Shown here: positions 1 through 7,049 of the stretch, in pieces | Position numbering within the stretch: the stretch's first letter is position 1 | How the letters are laid out: each line of letters begins with the position of its first letter | Assembly: GCA_015494435.1 (NCBI GenBank) | Contig: WGBH01000358.1 | Location: 1 to 16,754, forward strand | DNA from: Thiotrichaceae bacterium | Lineage (GTDB): Bacteria; Pseudomonadota; Gammaproteobacteria; Thiotrichales; Thiotrichaceae | Direction of reading: 5' to 3' | Length of the DNA: 16,754 bases | The notes under the pieces: generated by a model | Databases searched by the model: none | Seen by the model: the letters and a program-made list of their open reading frames with translations, nothing else | Told to the model about the DNA's origin: nothing | Position numbers and translations under genes: made by a program

Positions 1-411
1 CATATAGACACCACCTTTTTGGTACAATATTACTAAACGCCATAAATCAGCCTGAGCTGCGCCATTGGTCAATCTAGAATAAGCATCATATACTGCTAAC
101 GGGGCTTTTTCTTTAAGATATTTCTCCCGACCCTCAGTGCTAACATAGTTATAATCACAATGAAGTGTTAATAAGCGATTAAAAAGATAATTTAGATAAA
201 CTGGCAAAGCAACTTGATCAGTGAAGTTTGTTTGCCAAATTTGTCGAGGTATGCGTCTTGAAGTAGACAACCTTATTTTCGCAGGTGAATGCGCAGGGAT
301 GGTAAAACGTTTATTTGGAAAAAAATAATGAAAGAGATAAGACAGTATTTTAAAAATATTGCTAGTTAGTCGAATCAATCGATTTGCAACTAAGATGGGG
401 AAATTATTCAT
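1..411 (-). CDS. DXD-type glycosyltransferase, N-terminal part (cut by window edge)
   Basis: The reverse strand reads open for 137 codons from ATG at 411-409 to the window edge, so the C-terminal part is missing. Residues 54-62 (IPRQIWQTN) resemble the IPK-IIHQTW opening of the Gly_transf_sug (DXD sugar-binding, GT32/OCH1-like) family. Residues 121-136 (ADLWRLVILYQKGGVY) match the family's conserved R-x3-L-x4-GG-x-Y stretch, which lies just before the metal- and nucleotide-sugar-binding DXD motif. That motif would fall immediately outside the window. The first 30 residues are hydrophobic and aromatic and could hold a weak membrane-associated segment. No strong Shine-Dalgarno sequence precedes the ATG. 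A role in surface polysaccharide or lipopolysaccharide sugar transfer is inferred from the family. Substrate cannot be told. Confidence 0.72.
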   Translation of the reverse strand, partial: MNNFPILVANRLIRLTSNIFKILSYLFHYFFPNKRFTIPAHSPAKIRLSTSRRIPRQIWQTNFTDQVALPVYLNYLFNRLLTLHCDYNYVSTEGREKYLKEKAPLAVYDAYSRLTNGAAQADLWRLVILYQKGGVYM

Positions 412-500
412 ATTACTTGACTATTCTATTGAAAAAAATGATTTTTTAAGGAGAAAATTGCTGTTTAATAAAATATTAATTAGATTAGCTCCATAAGTAA

Positions 501-575
501 TGCAGGGTGAGCAGTGTTTTTTGCCCACCGTTTAGGTTAAAAATTTGGTGGGCAGAAAAAATTGCCCACCCTACA
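501..575. repeat. Nested palindromic (REP/MITE-like) element
   Basis: Two 30-nt arms, 501-530 and 546-575, are inverted copies of each other with 24 of 30 positions matching, separated by 15 nt. Each arm is itself a small dyad, GGGTGRGCA followed by T-rich sequence and TGCCCACC, so the element could fold as one long stem or as two hairpins. GTAGGGTGGGCA-type words of this kind are familiar from dispersed repeats of large sulfur bacteria and cyanobacteria. That comparison is from memory. No transposase is nearby. Confidence 0.7.
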
Positions 576-778
576 GGGCTGATTTTAAATACTTTATTTT
601 ATTGATCACTGTGCAGCAACATATTAATAAATAAGTGATTATTGAGAGCAGTCTAAGCACTTAGAAAATATTATTTATAAAACAACAGTTTATAGCACAG
701 TTGCCTAATAATTAACTCCTTTTAAATCAACAACTTATACCATAAGCGGGGATTACTGGGTTATAACCGACTTTGGCT

Positions 779-801
779 GGACGGGTTTTGTAAACCCGTC
801 C
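779..801. repeat. Dispersed hairpin repeat, copy 1 (GACGGGTTTTGTAAACCCGT core)
   Basis: A perfect 10-bp stem, GGACGGGTTT and AAACCCGTCC, closes on a TGT loop eight bases past the aspS stop codon. There is no T-run on the aspS strand after the stem, so it is not a classical rho-independent terminator, although it may act as an mRNA 3' end. A near-identical hairpin occurs at 10214-10236, which argues for a dispersed repeat family. Confidence 0.7.
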
Positions 802-809
802 ACATTATT

Positions 810-2582
810 TTAACCTGTTTGCTCAGGCAGTTTCACTTGCACAGAGAGTTCACGTAGTTGTTTGCGTGGTACATCGGCGGGAGCATTGGTTAGAGGGCAA
901 GCGGCGGTTTGTGTTTTAGGGAAGGCTATTACATCACGGATGGAGTCGGTGTGTGTCATTAGCATCACTAAACGATCTAAGCCAAAGGCTAAGCCTCCGA
1001 GGGGAGGGCAGCCGTATTTGAGTGCATCTAATAGGAAACCAAATTTTGCACGGGCTTCTTCTTCTGCTATGCCTAAAACATCAAAAACAGTGGATTGCAT
1101 TTCTGAATCATGGATACGAATAGAACCGCCTCCCACTTCATAGCCATTAATGACCATATCGTAAGCATCGGATAGTGCTTCTTTAGGATTGGCTCGTAGT
1201 TCTTCTGCGCTACAGGTTGGAGCGGTGAAAGGGTGATGCAGGGCTTGCAAGCGTGTTTCTGTTGCGCTCCATTCAAACATAGGGAAGTCTATAATCCAAA
1301 GTGGCGCCCAATCTCCTTCAAGTAAATCTAAGTCTTTAGCCAGTTTTTCACGTAAAGCACCGAGTGCATCGTTCACAACTTTGGTTTTATCTGCCCCAAA
1401 GAAGACTAAATCCCCATCTTTCGCTCCTACTTTTTGCATGATATCCATTGCAACATCATCAGGTAAGAATTTAAGAATAGGAGACTGCAAGCCATTAATC
1501 CCATCAGCGAGTGTGTTTACTTTAATATAGGCAAGACCACGCGCACCGTAACGGCTTACATATTTAGTATAGTTGTCAATGTTTTTACGTGATAATTTAC
1601 AGCCCTGCGGTACACGTAATGCGGCAACACGGCTGTCTTTATCATTAGCAGGGGTGGCAAATACTTTGAAGTCCACCCCTTTCATTTGCTCGCTAACCTC
1701 AATCAATTCGAGTGGGTTACGCATATCAGGTTTATCAGAGCCGAAACGGTGCATCGCTTCTTTATACGTCATGCGAGGGAATTCAGTCGGTAGATCAACA
1801 TCACTGACTTGTTTAAACAAGGTGCGAATCATATCCTCGGTTGTCTTCATAATATCCTCTGCTTTTACAAAGGACATTTCAATATCAACTTGGGTAAATT
1901 CGGGCTGGCGATCTGCGCGCAAATCTTCATCACGAAAACAACGTGCAATTTGATAATAACGATCAATGCCACCCATCATCAGCATTTGCTTAAAGAGTTG
2001 CGGGGATTGAGGCAAAGCAAAGAAATTACCGGGATGTGTGCGACTTGGCACAATATAATCCCGCGCGCCTTCAGGCGTTGCCTTTGTTAGTATTGGGGTT
2101 TCAACGTCAAGAAAATCCTGCTGATCAAGAAAACGGCGTATGACACTGGTCATTTTTGCGCGGGTACGTATTCTCTGTTGCATTTCTGGACGGCGTAGGT
2201 CAACGTAACGGTAAGTTAGGCGTATATCTTCATTCACATCATCATTTAGTTGGAACGGGGGGGTATGAGATGCGCTTAAAATTTCCAGATGGTTGGCAAT
2301 TACTTCAATTTTACCGCTTTGTATTTTTTCATTGATCATGCCATCAGGACGTGCATTCACAAGCCCTTTAATACGTAAAATATGCTCATTACGAATGGAT
2401 TCAGCAAGGCTGAACATTTCAGCAGAATCAGGGTTAAAGACAATTTGTACAATGCCTTCGCTATCACGTAAATCAACAAAAATAACCCCACCATGATCAC
2501 GACGACGGTTTACCCAACCGCATAATGTTACTTCCTGATCTAGGAAAGATTCATCAACAATTCCACAACGATGAGTACGCAT
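810..2582 (-). CDS. aspS: Aspartate--tRNA ligase
   Basis: Class II aminoacyl-tRNA synthetase that charges tRNA(Asp) with aspartate in the cytoplasm. The 590-residue product has the normal bacterial length. In order: an OB-fold anticodon-binding domain (about 1-105, with WVNRRRDHGGVIFVDLRD), the catalytic core with motif 1 around 140-165, motif 2 at about 214-235 (FRDEDLRADRQPEFTQVD), an inserted GAD domain roughly 290-420, and motif 3 at 529-538 (GGLAFGLDRL). The frame stays open 30 codons upstream to 2672. I chose the ATG at 2582 because MRTHRCG is the usual start of bacterial AspRS and the upstream extension resembles no family sequence. A modest ACAGG lies about 9 nt before this ATG. The gene is divergent from purC. 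No frameshift or missing motif is seen. Confidence 0.97.
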   Translation of the reverse strand: MRTHRCGIVDESFLDQEVTLCGWVNRRRDHGGVIFVDLRDSEGIVQIVFNPDSAEMFSLAESIRNEHILRIKGLVNARPDGMINEKIQSGKIEVIANHLEILSASHTPPFQLNDDVNEDIRLTYRYVDLRRPEMQQRIRTRAKMTSVIRRFLDQQDFLDVETPILTKATPEGARDYIVPSRTHPGNFFALPQSPQLFKQMLMMGGIDRYYQIARCFRDEDLRADRQPEFTQVDIEMSFVKAEDIMKTTEDMIRTLFKQVSDVDLPTEFPRMTYKEAMHRFGSDKPDMRNPLELIEVSEQMKGVDFKVFATPANDKDSRVAALRVPQGCKLSRKNIDNYTKYVSRYGARGLAYIKVNTLADGINGLQSPILKFLPDDVAMDIMQKVGAKDGDLVFFGADKTKVVNDALGALREKLAKDLDLLEGDWAPLWIIDFPMFEWSATETRLQALHHPFTAPTCSAEELRANPKEALSDAYDMVINGYEVGGGSIRIHDSEMQSTVFDVLGIAEEEARAKFGFLLDALKYGCPPLGGLAFGLDRLVMLMTHTDSIRDVIAFPKTQTAACPLTNAPADVPRKQLRELSVQVKLPEQTG

Positions 2583-2828
2583 AAGATAACCTGTAAATTC
2601 TGTTAGTGGGGATCTTTTTTCTGAGTGATTCCCCTTTGAAAGTTCTATTTTTATTGGATAAGTAGATAGCACTGAGCGTTAGATTTAATAGAGATATCTT
2701 TGACTGCCTAATACCCTATCAATAAAAGCGGAAGGATTATGTAATAAAAATAATAGAGAGTAAAACTAAAATTCATTGTTACAAACGGGTTAAGAGTCAT
2801 TTGCTGATCGCATTAGGAACTAAAAACC

Positions 2829-2837
2829 TGATATTAT
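2829..2837 (+). promoter_or_regulatory. Candidate extended -10 element for purC run
   Basis: TGATATTAT fits an extended -10 (TGnTATNNT) 34 nt before the purC start. No good -35 is present at 17 nt. I see no strong Shine-Dalgarno sequence before purC and no clear PurR operator in the 2583-2870 gap. Weak call. Confidence 0.3.
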
Positions 2838-2870
2838 CGGCTTTTAAATTTTAATAAATGATATTCACTT

Positions 2871-3767
2871 ATGAGTACTGCTGTTTTTGAAACCAATTTG
2901 CAACATTTGCCACTGATTACCCGTGGTAAAGTGCGTGATATTTATGATATTGATGCACAGCATATGCTAATTATTACCACGGATCGTTTATCTGCTTTTG
3001 ATGTGGTTTTGCCTGATCCTATTCCTGAAAAGGGCGCAGTGCTTACTAGCGTTTCTAATTTTTGGTTTAAAAAATTGGAAGCTATTATTCCTAATCATTT
3101 CAGCACTTTGACGATTAACGAGATTGGTTTATCAGATGATGAAATTAAGCAGTTTGCATCTCGTAGTGTGGTGGTGAAAAAATTACGCCCATTGCCAGTT
3201 GAGGCGATTGTAAGAGGCTATTTAATTGGCTCTGGCTGGAAAGATTATCAGCAAACAGGACAGGTTTGTGGTATTGATCTTCCTGATAATTTACAGCTAG
3301 CGAGTCAGTTGCCTGCGGTTATCTTTACCCCTTCAACAAAGGCGGATGTGGGTGATCATGATCAGAATATTGATTTTGCTAAAATGGTCTCTTTAATCGG
3401 TGAAATGTTGGCACAGCAGGTACGAGATGTTAGCTTGCAACTTTATACCGAAGCGGCTGATTTTGCGTTACAAAAAGGCATTATTATTGCAGATACTAAA
3501 TTTGAATTTGGTCTGGATGAAAACGATCAACTGGTTTTGATGGATGAGATTTTATCGCCTGACTCCTCACGTTTTTGGGCGTTGGATTCTTATCAACAAG
3601 GCATTAGCCCACCTTCGTTTGATAAGCAGTTTATTCGTGATTATCTTGAAACATTAGCGTGGGACAAAACCTCTCCTGGTCCTAAATTACCACAGCATAT
3701 ATTGGATAAATCCGCACAAAAATACCAACAAGTCGCTGATTTATTATTAGATGGCTCTCAAACGTGA
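2871..3767 (+). CDS. purC: SAICAR synthase (phosphoribosylaminoimidazole-succinocarboxamide synthase)
   Basis: Cytoplasmic enzyme of purine synthesis that joins CAIR and aspartate with ATP to give SAICAR. The 298-residue product belongs to the longer form of the family. Motifs in order: GKVRDIYD at 19-26 (nucleotide loop), TDRLSAFDVVLPDPIPEKG at 37-55, VEAIVRGYLIGSGWKDY at 110-126, DTKFEFG at 208-214 and MDEILSPDSSRFW at 224-236, which carry substrate- and Mg-binding residues. The start is the first ATG in frame. The stop codon overlaps the next gene by 4 nt (GTGA at 3764-3767), so the two are likely translationally coupled. The neighbour is a sugar-nucleotide epimerase, so the pairing looks like chromosomal packing, not one pathway. 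Confidence 0.96.
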   Translation: MSTAVFETNLQHLPLITRGKVRDIYDIDAQHMLIITTDRLSAFDVVLPDPIPEKGAVLTSVSNFWFKKLEAIIPNHFSTLTINEIGLSDDEIKQFASRSVVVKKLRPLPVEAIVRGYLIGSGWKDYQQTGQVCGIDLPDNLQLASQLPAVIFTPSTKADVGDHDQNIDFAKMVSLIGEMLAQQVRDVSLQLYTEAADFALQKGIIIADTKFEFGLDENDQLVLMDEILSPDSSRFWALDSYQQGISPPSFDKQFIRDYLETLAWDKTSPGPKLPQHILDKSAQKYQQVADLLLDGSQT

Positions 3768-4780
3768 AAGTACTGGTAACAGGTGTAGCGGGCTTTATTG
3801 GTTCAGCGATTGCTGAAACGTTGTTGCAACGCGGTGATGCGGTGGTCGGTATTGATAATCTGAATGATTATTATGATATATCCCTTAAAAAAGCCCGTTT
3901 AGCACGTATTACTAAAGCAGACAAGTCAACAATCTTTCGCTTTATGCAGCTTGATATTTCTGATCGTGAAGCAATGAAAGCCTTGTTTGCAGAACAACAA
4001 TTTGATGCGGTGATTAATCTGGCAGCGCAGGCTGGAGTACGCTATTCGCTAGAAAATCCTTTAGCTTATGTTGAAAGTAATATCACGGGTTTTGCACATT
4101 TGTTGGAAGGTTGCCGTCATAATAAGGTGAAGCATTTTGTTTATGCCTCATCTAGTTCCATTTATGGACTGAATGAATCCATGCCTTTTTCAGTGCATGA
4201 TAATGTGGATCATCCTGTCTCTCTCTACGCTGCCTCTAAAAAATCAGGCGAACTTATGGCGCATAGCTATTCACATCTATACGCTTTACCAACCACAGGA
4301 TTACGCTTTTTTACTGTTTATGGCCCTTGGAGTCGCCCCGATATGGCGATGCTAAAATTTACCCATAAAATAATGAAAGGTGAAGCGATTGATGTTTATA
4401 ACTACGGTAAGCATCGGCGTGATTTTACTTATATTGATGATATTGTCGAAGGGGTGGTGCGTATTTTAGATCATCCACCACAAGGGAATGAGTGTTGGGA
4501 CGGGGCTAATCCTGACCCAGCTAGCAGTCCTGCGCCGTGGAAAATTTACAATATCGGCAATCAAAAACCAATTGAATTAATGGCCTATATTAATGCCATT
4601 GAAAAGCATTTAGGTAAAAAGGCAATTCTTAATTTATTACCTCTTCAAGCTGGGGATGTGCCTGATACTTATGCTGATATAGAAGGCTTGATCAAGGATG
4701 TTGAGTATTGCCCTTCTATGCCACTGGATGAAGGGGTTAAAAACTTTGTTCTTTGGTATAAAGATTATTATCAATCCTAA
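3764..4780 (+). CDS. UDP-glucuronate 4-epimerase-like NAD-dependent epimerase
   Basis: Extended short-chain dehydrogenase of 338 residues. The N-terminal Rossmann motif is G7-x2-G10-x2-G13 (TGVAGFIG), followed by DNLNDYYD (31-38), a stretch typical of UDP-glucuronate 4-epimerases. The catalytic pair is Y155-x3-K159 (YAASK) after a serine-rich ASSSSIYG (129-135). Residues 179-194 (GLRFFTVYGPWSRPDM) and 217-226 (HRRDFTYIDD) are also characteristic. The expected reaction is UDP-glucuronate to UDP-galacturonate, feeding capsule or lipopolysaccharide. This specificity is inferred from motif similarity, and a related UDP-sugar epimerase is possible. The start is GTG at 3764, overlapping the purC stop, which gives the canonical MKVLVTG beginning. 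A glycosyltransferase gene is at the left edge of the window, but on the other strand. Confidence 0.88.
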   Translation: MKVLVTGVAGFIGSAIAETLLQRGDAVVGIDNLNDYYDISLKKARLARITKADKSTIFRFMQLDISDREAMKALFAEQQFDAVINLAAQAGVRYSLENPLAYVESNITGFAHLLEGCRHNKVKHFVYASSSSIYGLNESMPFSVHDNVDHPVSLYAASKKSGELMAHSYSHLYALPTTGLRFFTVYGPWSRPDMAMLKFTHKIMKGEAIDVYNYGKHRRDFTYIDDIVEGVVRILDHPPQGNECWDGANPDPASSPAPWKIYNIGNQKPIELMAYINAIEKHLGKKAILNLLPLQAGDVPDTYADIEGLIKDVEYCPSMPLDEGVKNFVLWYKDYYQS

Positions 4781-4797
4781 GCTATTACTTAAATATA

Positions 4798-5841
4798 ATG
4801 ACACTTACTCAACATTATCCACAATTAAAGAAATTACCACATTGGTTAACGGCTTTATTGCTTATTTTTCTGAGTATCATATTGGCAGACTTGCTGTGGA
4901 TGGTTTTAACCCCAGAAGATAAACAGCAAGCACAGGCTTTATCAACGCAAAATCATACGAGGATTAAAAGCAAACAACAACCAAACTATGGAAAAATAAT
5001 TGCCGACCAACATTTATTTGGCATAGTGAAAAAAAAGATCATCGTTGCTCCACCGCCTCGACCAGTGAAAGTCGCCGCTCCTAAGCCTCCTGTTGTTACT
5101 GTGCCTAAGCTGAATGTAAAGTTGTTTGGTATTATGTCTTATAGTAATAAAAAATCAGGCTATGCTTTATTATCCTATAATCGACAACCGCAAGCGGTTT
5201 ATGCTGTTGGTGAGGCATTAGATAAAAAGGAAAAAGGCAAGGAGCAAAAAGTTTTTATTCACAGTGTTAGTGCAGAAAAAGTAGTGATTAGCAATCATGG
5301 TCAACTTGAAGATTTTTCACTCCCAAAGCGACTTGGGTTTAACACAAAAGGAGGCCCTGCGATTGCCGCGAATACCTCTCTCAACAATCCCCCCGCAAGT
5401 GCCTCAACAGCGATAAGATCAAGGGCGCGAACACCGAATAACTTTATGCTTAATGGTGGCATAACCGCTGTACCTCCATCTCCACGACCGATGAGGATGG
5501 CTAAACCAAGCCAGTCGACTGCCTTTTCAATTAAAAATATATCAGAATTTCGTGATAAAGTAATGGCTGATCCCTCCAAGCTAATGGAAATAGCCACTGC
5601 ACAGCCGTATTCTAAAAATGGTCAAGTATTGGGTTTTAGACTTCGTCCAGGAAAAAATCGCCGTGCTTTTCGTCAGCTAGGTCTGCGTAATGGTGATATT
5701 GTGAAAGATGTTAATGGTATTGCACTGGATAGCTTAGAAAAAGGGATTATGCTAATGAGTGAATTAGCAGGAGCGAGTGAGTTAAGTATTACCGTATTGC
5801 GTGGAAGACGTGAAGTTCAGTTGCCAACCTTGCATTTTTAA
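4798..5841 (+). CDS. gspC: GspC-like type II secretion inner-membrane protein
   Basis: The 347-residue product has the GspC layout. It has a short cytoplasmic N-terminus, one membrane segment at about 16-37 and a proline-rich linker at 84-103. An HR-like domain follows at about 100-178 (LNVKLFGIMSYSNKKSGYAL onward), then a low-complexity linker at about 185-240 and a C-terminal PDZ-like domain at about 250-345 (LGFRLRPGKNRRAFRQLGLR, NGDIVKDVNGIAL). In the type II secretion system GspC links the inner-membrane platform to the GspD secretin through its HR domain. The gene starts 17 nt after the epimerase stop with a poor Shine-Dalgarno sequence. Unlike most type II clusters, no gspD follows: the next gene is apbE, overlapping by 32-41 nt. 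The PDZ fold alone could also suit a GspC-like protein of another envelope system, but HR plus PDZ order supports GspC. Confidence 0.83.
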   Translation: MTLTQHYPQLKKLPHWLTALLLIFLSIILADLLWMVLTPEDKQQAQALSTQNHTRIKSKQQPNYGKIIADQHLFGIVKKKIIVAPPPRPVKVAAPKPPVVTVPKLNVKLFGIMSYSNKKSGYALLSYNRQPQAVYAVGEALDKKEKGKEQKVFIHSVSAEKVVISNHGQLEDFSLPKRLGFNTKGGPAIAANTSLNNPPASASTAIRSRARTPNNFMLNGGITAVPPSPRPMRMAKPSQSTAFSIKNISEFRDKVMADPSKLMEIATAQPYSKNGQVLGFRLRPGKNRRAFRQLGLRNGDIVKDVNGIALDSLEKGIMLMSELAGASELSITVLRGRREVQLPTLHF

Positions 5842-6853
5842 ACTCCTGCTCTTCTCTGTGTTACTGCTTTCTTGTGGTACATCGGATAAGGCTTACGAAT
5901 ACCGACTGCAAGGTCATACAATGGGGACGCAATATCATATTCGTGTTCCTTTTACAGTTGAAAATAAAATACACAATAAAATCATCTCGCAACAACAACT
6001 TCAGCGAGAAATTGATGCGCTTCTGGTTTCAATTAATCAAGAAATGTCAACTTATCTTGTAAATTCCAGTATATCCCTTTTTAATCAGTCGCAAACAACA
6101 GACTGGTTTCCAGTCTCAACGCGTTTTTTGGAGGTTGTTAAGACAGCCCAGAGAATAAGTCATTCCAGCCAAGGCGCTTTTGATATAACGGTTATGCCTT
6201 TAGTTAATTTATGGGGCTTTGGTCGCAGTAAAAAGCACAGTTTTCCATCACAACAACAGATTGACAGTGCTTTAGATAAAACGGGCTATCAATTTCTACA
6301 AATACAATCAAGCCCACCCGCTATTCGTAAACAAAAAATGCATTTAAGCATTGATCTTTCGGCAATTGCAAAAGGATATGCGGTCGATGCGGTTGCTCTA
6401 TTGCTACAAAAACATCAATTTCAACATTTTTTAATTGAAATAGGGGGTGAAATTCGTGCGCAAGGGCAAAATAAACAGCATCAACCTTGGCGTATTGCAA
6501 TTGAAAAACCGACTACGCTGTATCGCTCGGTTCAACAAGGACTCAAACTCAATAATAGCGCTATTGCTACCTCTGGAGATTATCGTAATTATTATGAAAA
6601 AGATGGGAAACGCTATTCACATACTATTAACCCTAAAACAGGTAAGCCAATTACTCATAAATTAGCCTCCGTTACCGTGCTTAATAAATCCTCTATGATA
6701 GCTGATGCACAAGCCACCGCGATAATGGTATTAGGAGTAGAAAAGGGAAAACTCTATGCACAACAGGAGAATTTACAAGTGTATATGATTTTTAGAGATA
6801 AGGGTAAATTTTCGGTATGGCATAATTTACCCATTAACAGTTTGCTTAAATAA
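5810..6853 (+). CDS. apbE: FAD:protein FMN transferase (ApbE), probable lipoprotein
   Basis: ApbE attaches FMN from FAD covalently to Ser/Thr of target flavoproteins such as NqrB/NqrC or RnfG, on the periplasmic side of the membrane. Visible motifs, numbered from the 5810 start (347 residues): MGTQYHI at 38-44, DITVMPLVNLWGFG at 125-138, DLSAIAKGYAVD at 182-193, EIGGEIRAQG at 210-219, TSGDYRNYY at 254-262, HTINPKTGKP at 271-280 and ADAQATA at 298-304 with the metal-binding aspartate. I chose GTG at 5810 because it gives a Lys-bearing n-region, a hydrophobic run and an LLSC lipobox (Cys22). GTG at 5801 would add acidic residues that suit a signal peptide poorly, though it cannot be excluded. 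Either start lies inside the end of gspC. No target flavoprotein gene is in view. Confidence 0.92.
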   Translation: MKFSCQPCIFKLLLFSVLLLSCGTSDKAYEYRLQGHTMGTQYHIRVPFTVENKIHNKIISQQQLQREIDALLVSINQEMSTYLVNSSISLFNQSQTTDWFPVSTRFLEVVKTAQRISHSSQGAFDITVMPLVNLWGFGRSKKHSFPSQQQIDSALDKTGYQFLQIQSSPPAIRKQKMHLSIDLSAIAKGYAVDAVALLLQKHQFQHFLIEIGGEIRAQGQNKQHQPWRIAIEKPTTLYRSVQQGLKLNNSAIATSGDYRNYYEKDGKRYSHTINPKTGKPITHKLASVTVLNKSSMIADAQATAIMVLGVEKGKLYAQQENLQVYMIFRDKGKFSVWHNLPINSLLK

Positions 6854-6872
6854 TTTTTTCACGACAGGAGTG

Positions 6873-6911
6873 AAAGCTTCAGCTTTTTAAAACCACAGTT
6901 TCTGAAGCTTT
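6873..6911. terminator. Stem-loop after apbE
   Basis: AAAGCTTCAG (6873-6882) and CTGAAGCTTT (6902-6911) form a perfect 10-bp stem with a 19-nt loop, 20 nt past the apbE stop. No T-run follows, so a rho-independent terminator is only possible. It may equally be an mRNA-end stabiliser. Confidence 0.4.
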
Positions 6912-6936
6912 ATAGACTTGTATATAAATAACATCT

Positions 6937-6988
6937 GGAATCGGTAGCTTTAGTAGCCTCGCTAGACGAGGCTAAAGCACTCGATTCC
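6937..6988. repeat. Long imperfect hairpin element in convergent gap
   Basis: GGAATCG at 6937-6943 pairs with CGATTCC at 6982-6988. Inside, GCTTTAG (6947-6953) pairs with CTAAAGC (6972-6978), and GCCTCG (6956-6961) can pair with CGAGGC (6967-6972) in the same stem with a small bulge. The element looks like a palindromic repeat unit more than a simple terminator, because it has no flanking T-run. Confidence 0.55.
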
Positions 6989-6993
6989 GAAGA

Positions 6994-7030
6994 AATTTAA
7001 CACAGGAAGCTCTAAAATCTGTGTCAAATT
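6994..7030. terminator. Possible pnp (or bidirectional) terminator stem-loop
   Basis: AATTTAACACAG (6994-7005) and CTGTGTCAAATT (7019-7030) are 12-nt inverted arms with one mismatch and a 13-nt loop, 19 nt beyond the pnp stop. In the pnp direction the second arm ends in AAATT followed by TC, so the U-tract is weak. Confidence 0.45.
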
Positions 7031-7049
7031 CCTTACTCTTCTTAAAGCC

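Larger units (their letters stand above)
412..809. other. Gene-free interval between glycosyltransferase and aspS
   Basis: I see no credible coding region on either strand. The interval is AT-rich and holds a nested inverted repeat (501-575) and a perfect 10-bp hairpin (779-801), listed separately. Stretches 412-500 and 576-778 show nothing I can name. Confidence 0.6.

Noticed and set aside
862..2496. Plus-strand open frames within aspS
   Set aside because: They are antisense shadows of aspS codons, with no ribosome sites or family motifs.
2583..2672. N-terminal extension of AspRS by 30 residues
   Set aside because: The open frame continues upstream, but MRTHRCG at 2582 is the canonical family start and the extension has no family likeness.
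2683..2870. Purine riboswitch or PurR operator before purC
   Set aside because: I could not find the conserved three-way-junction core or an ACGCAAAC-type dyad.
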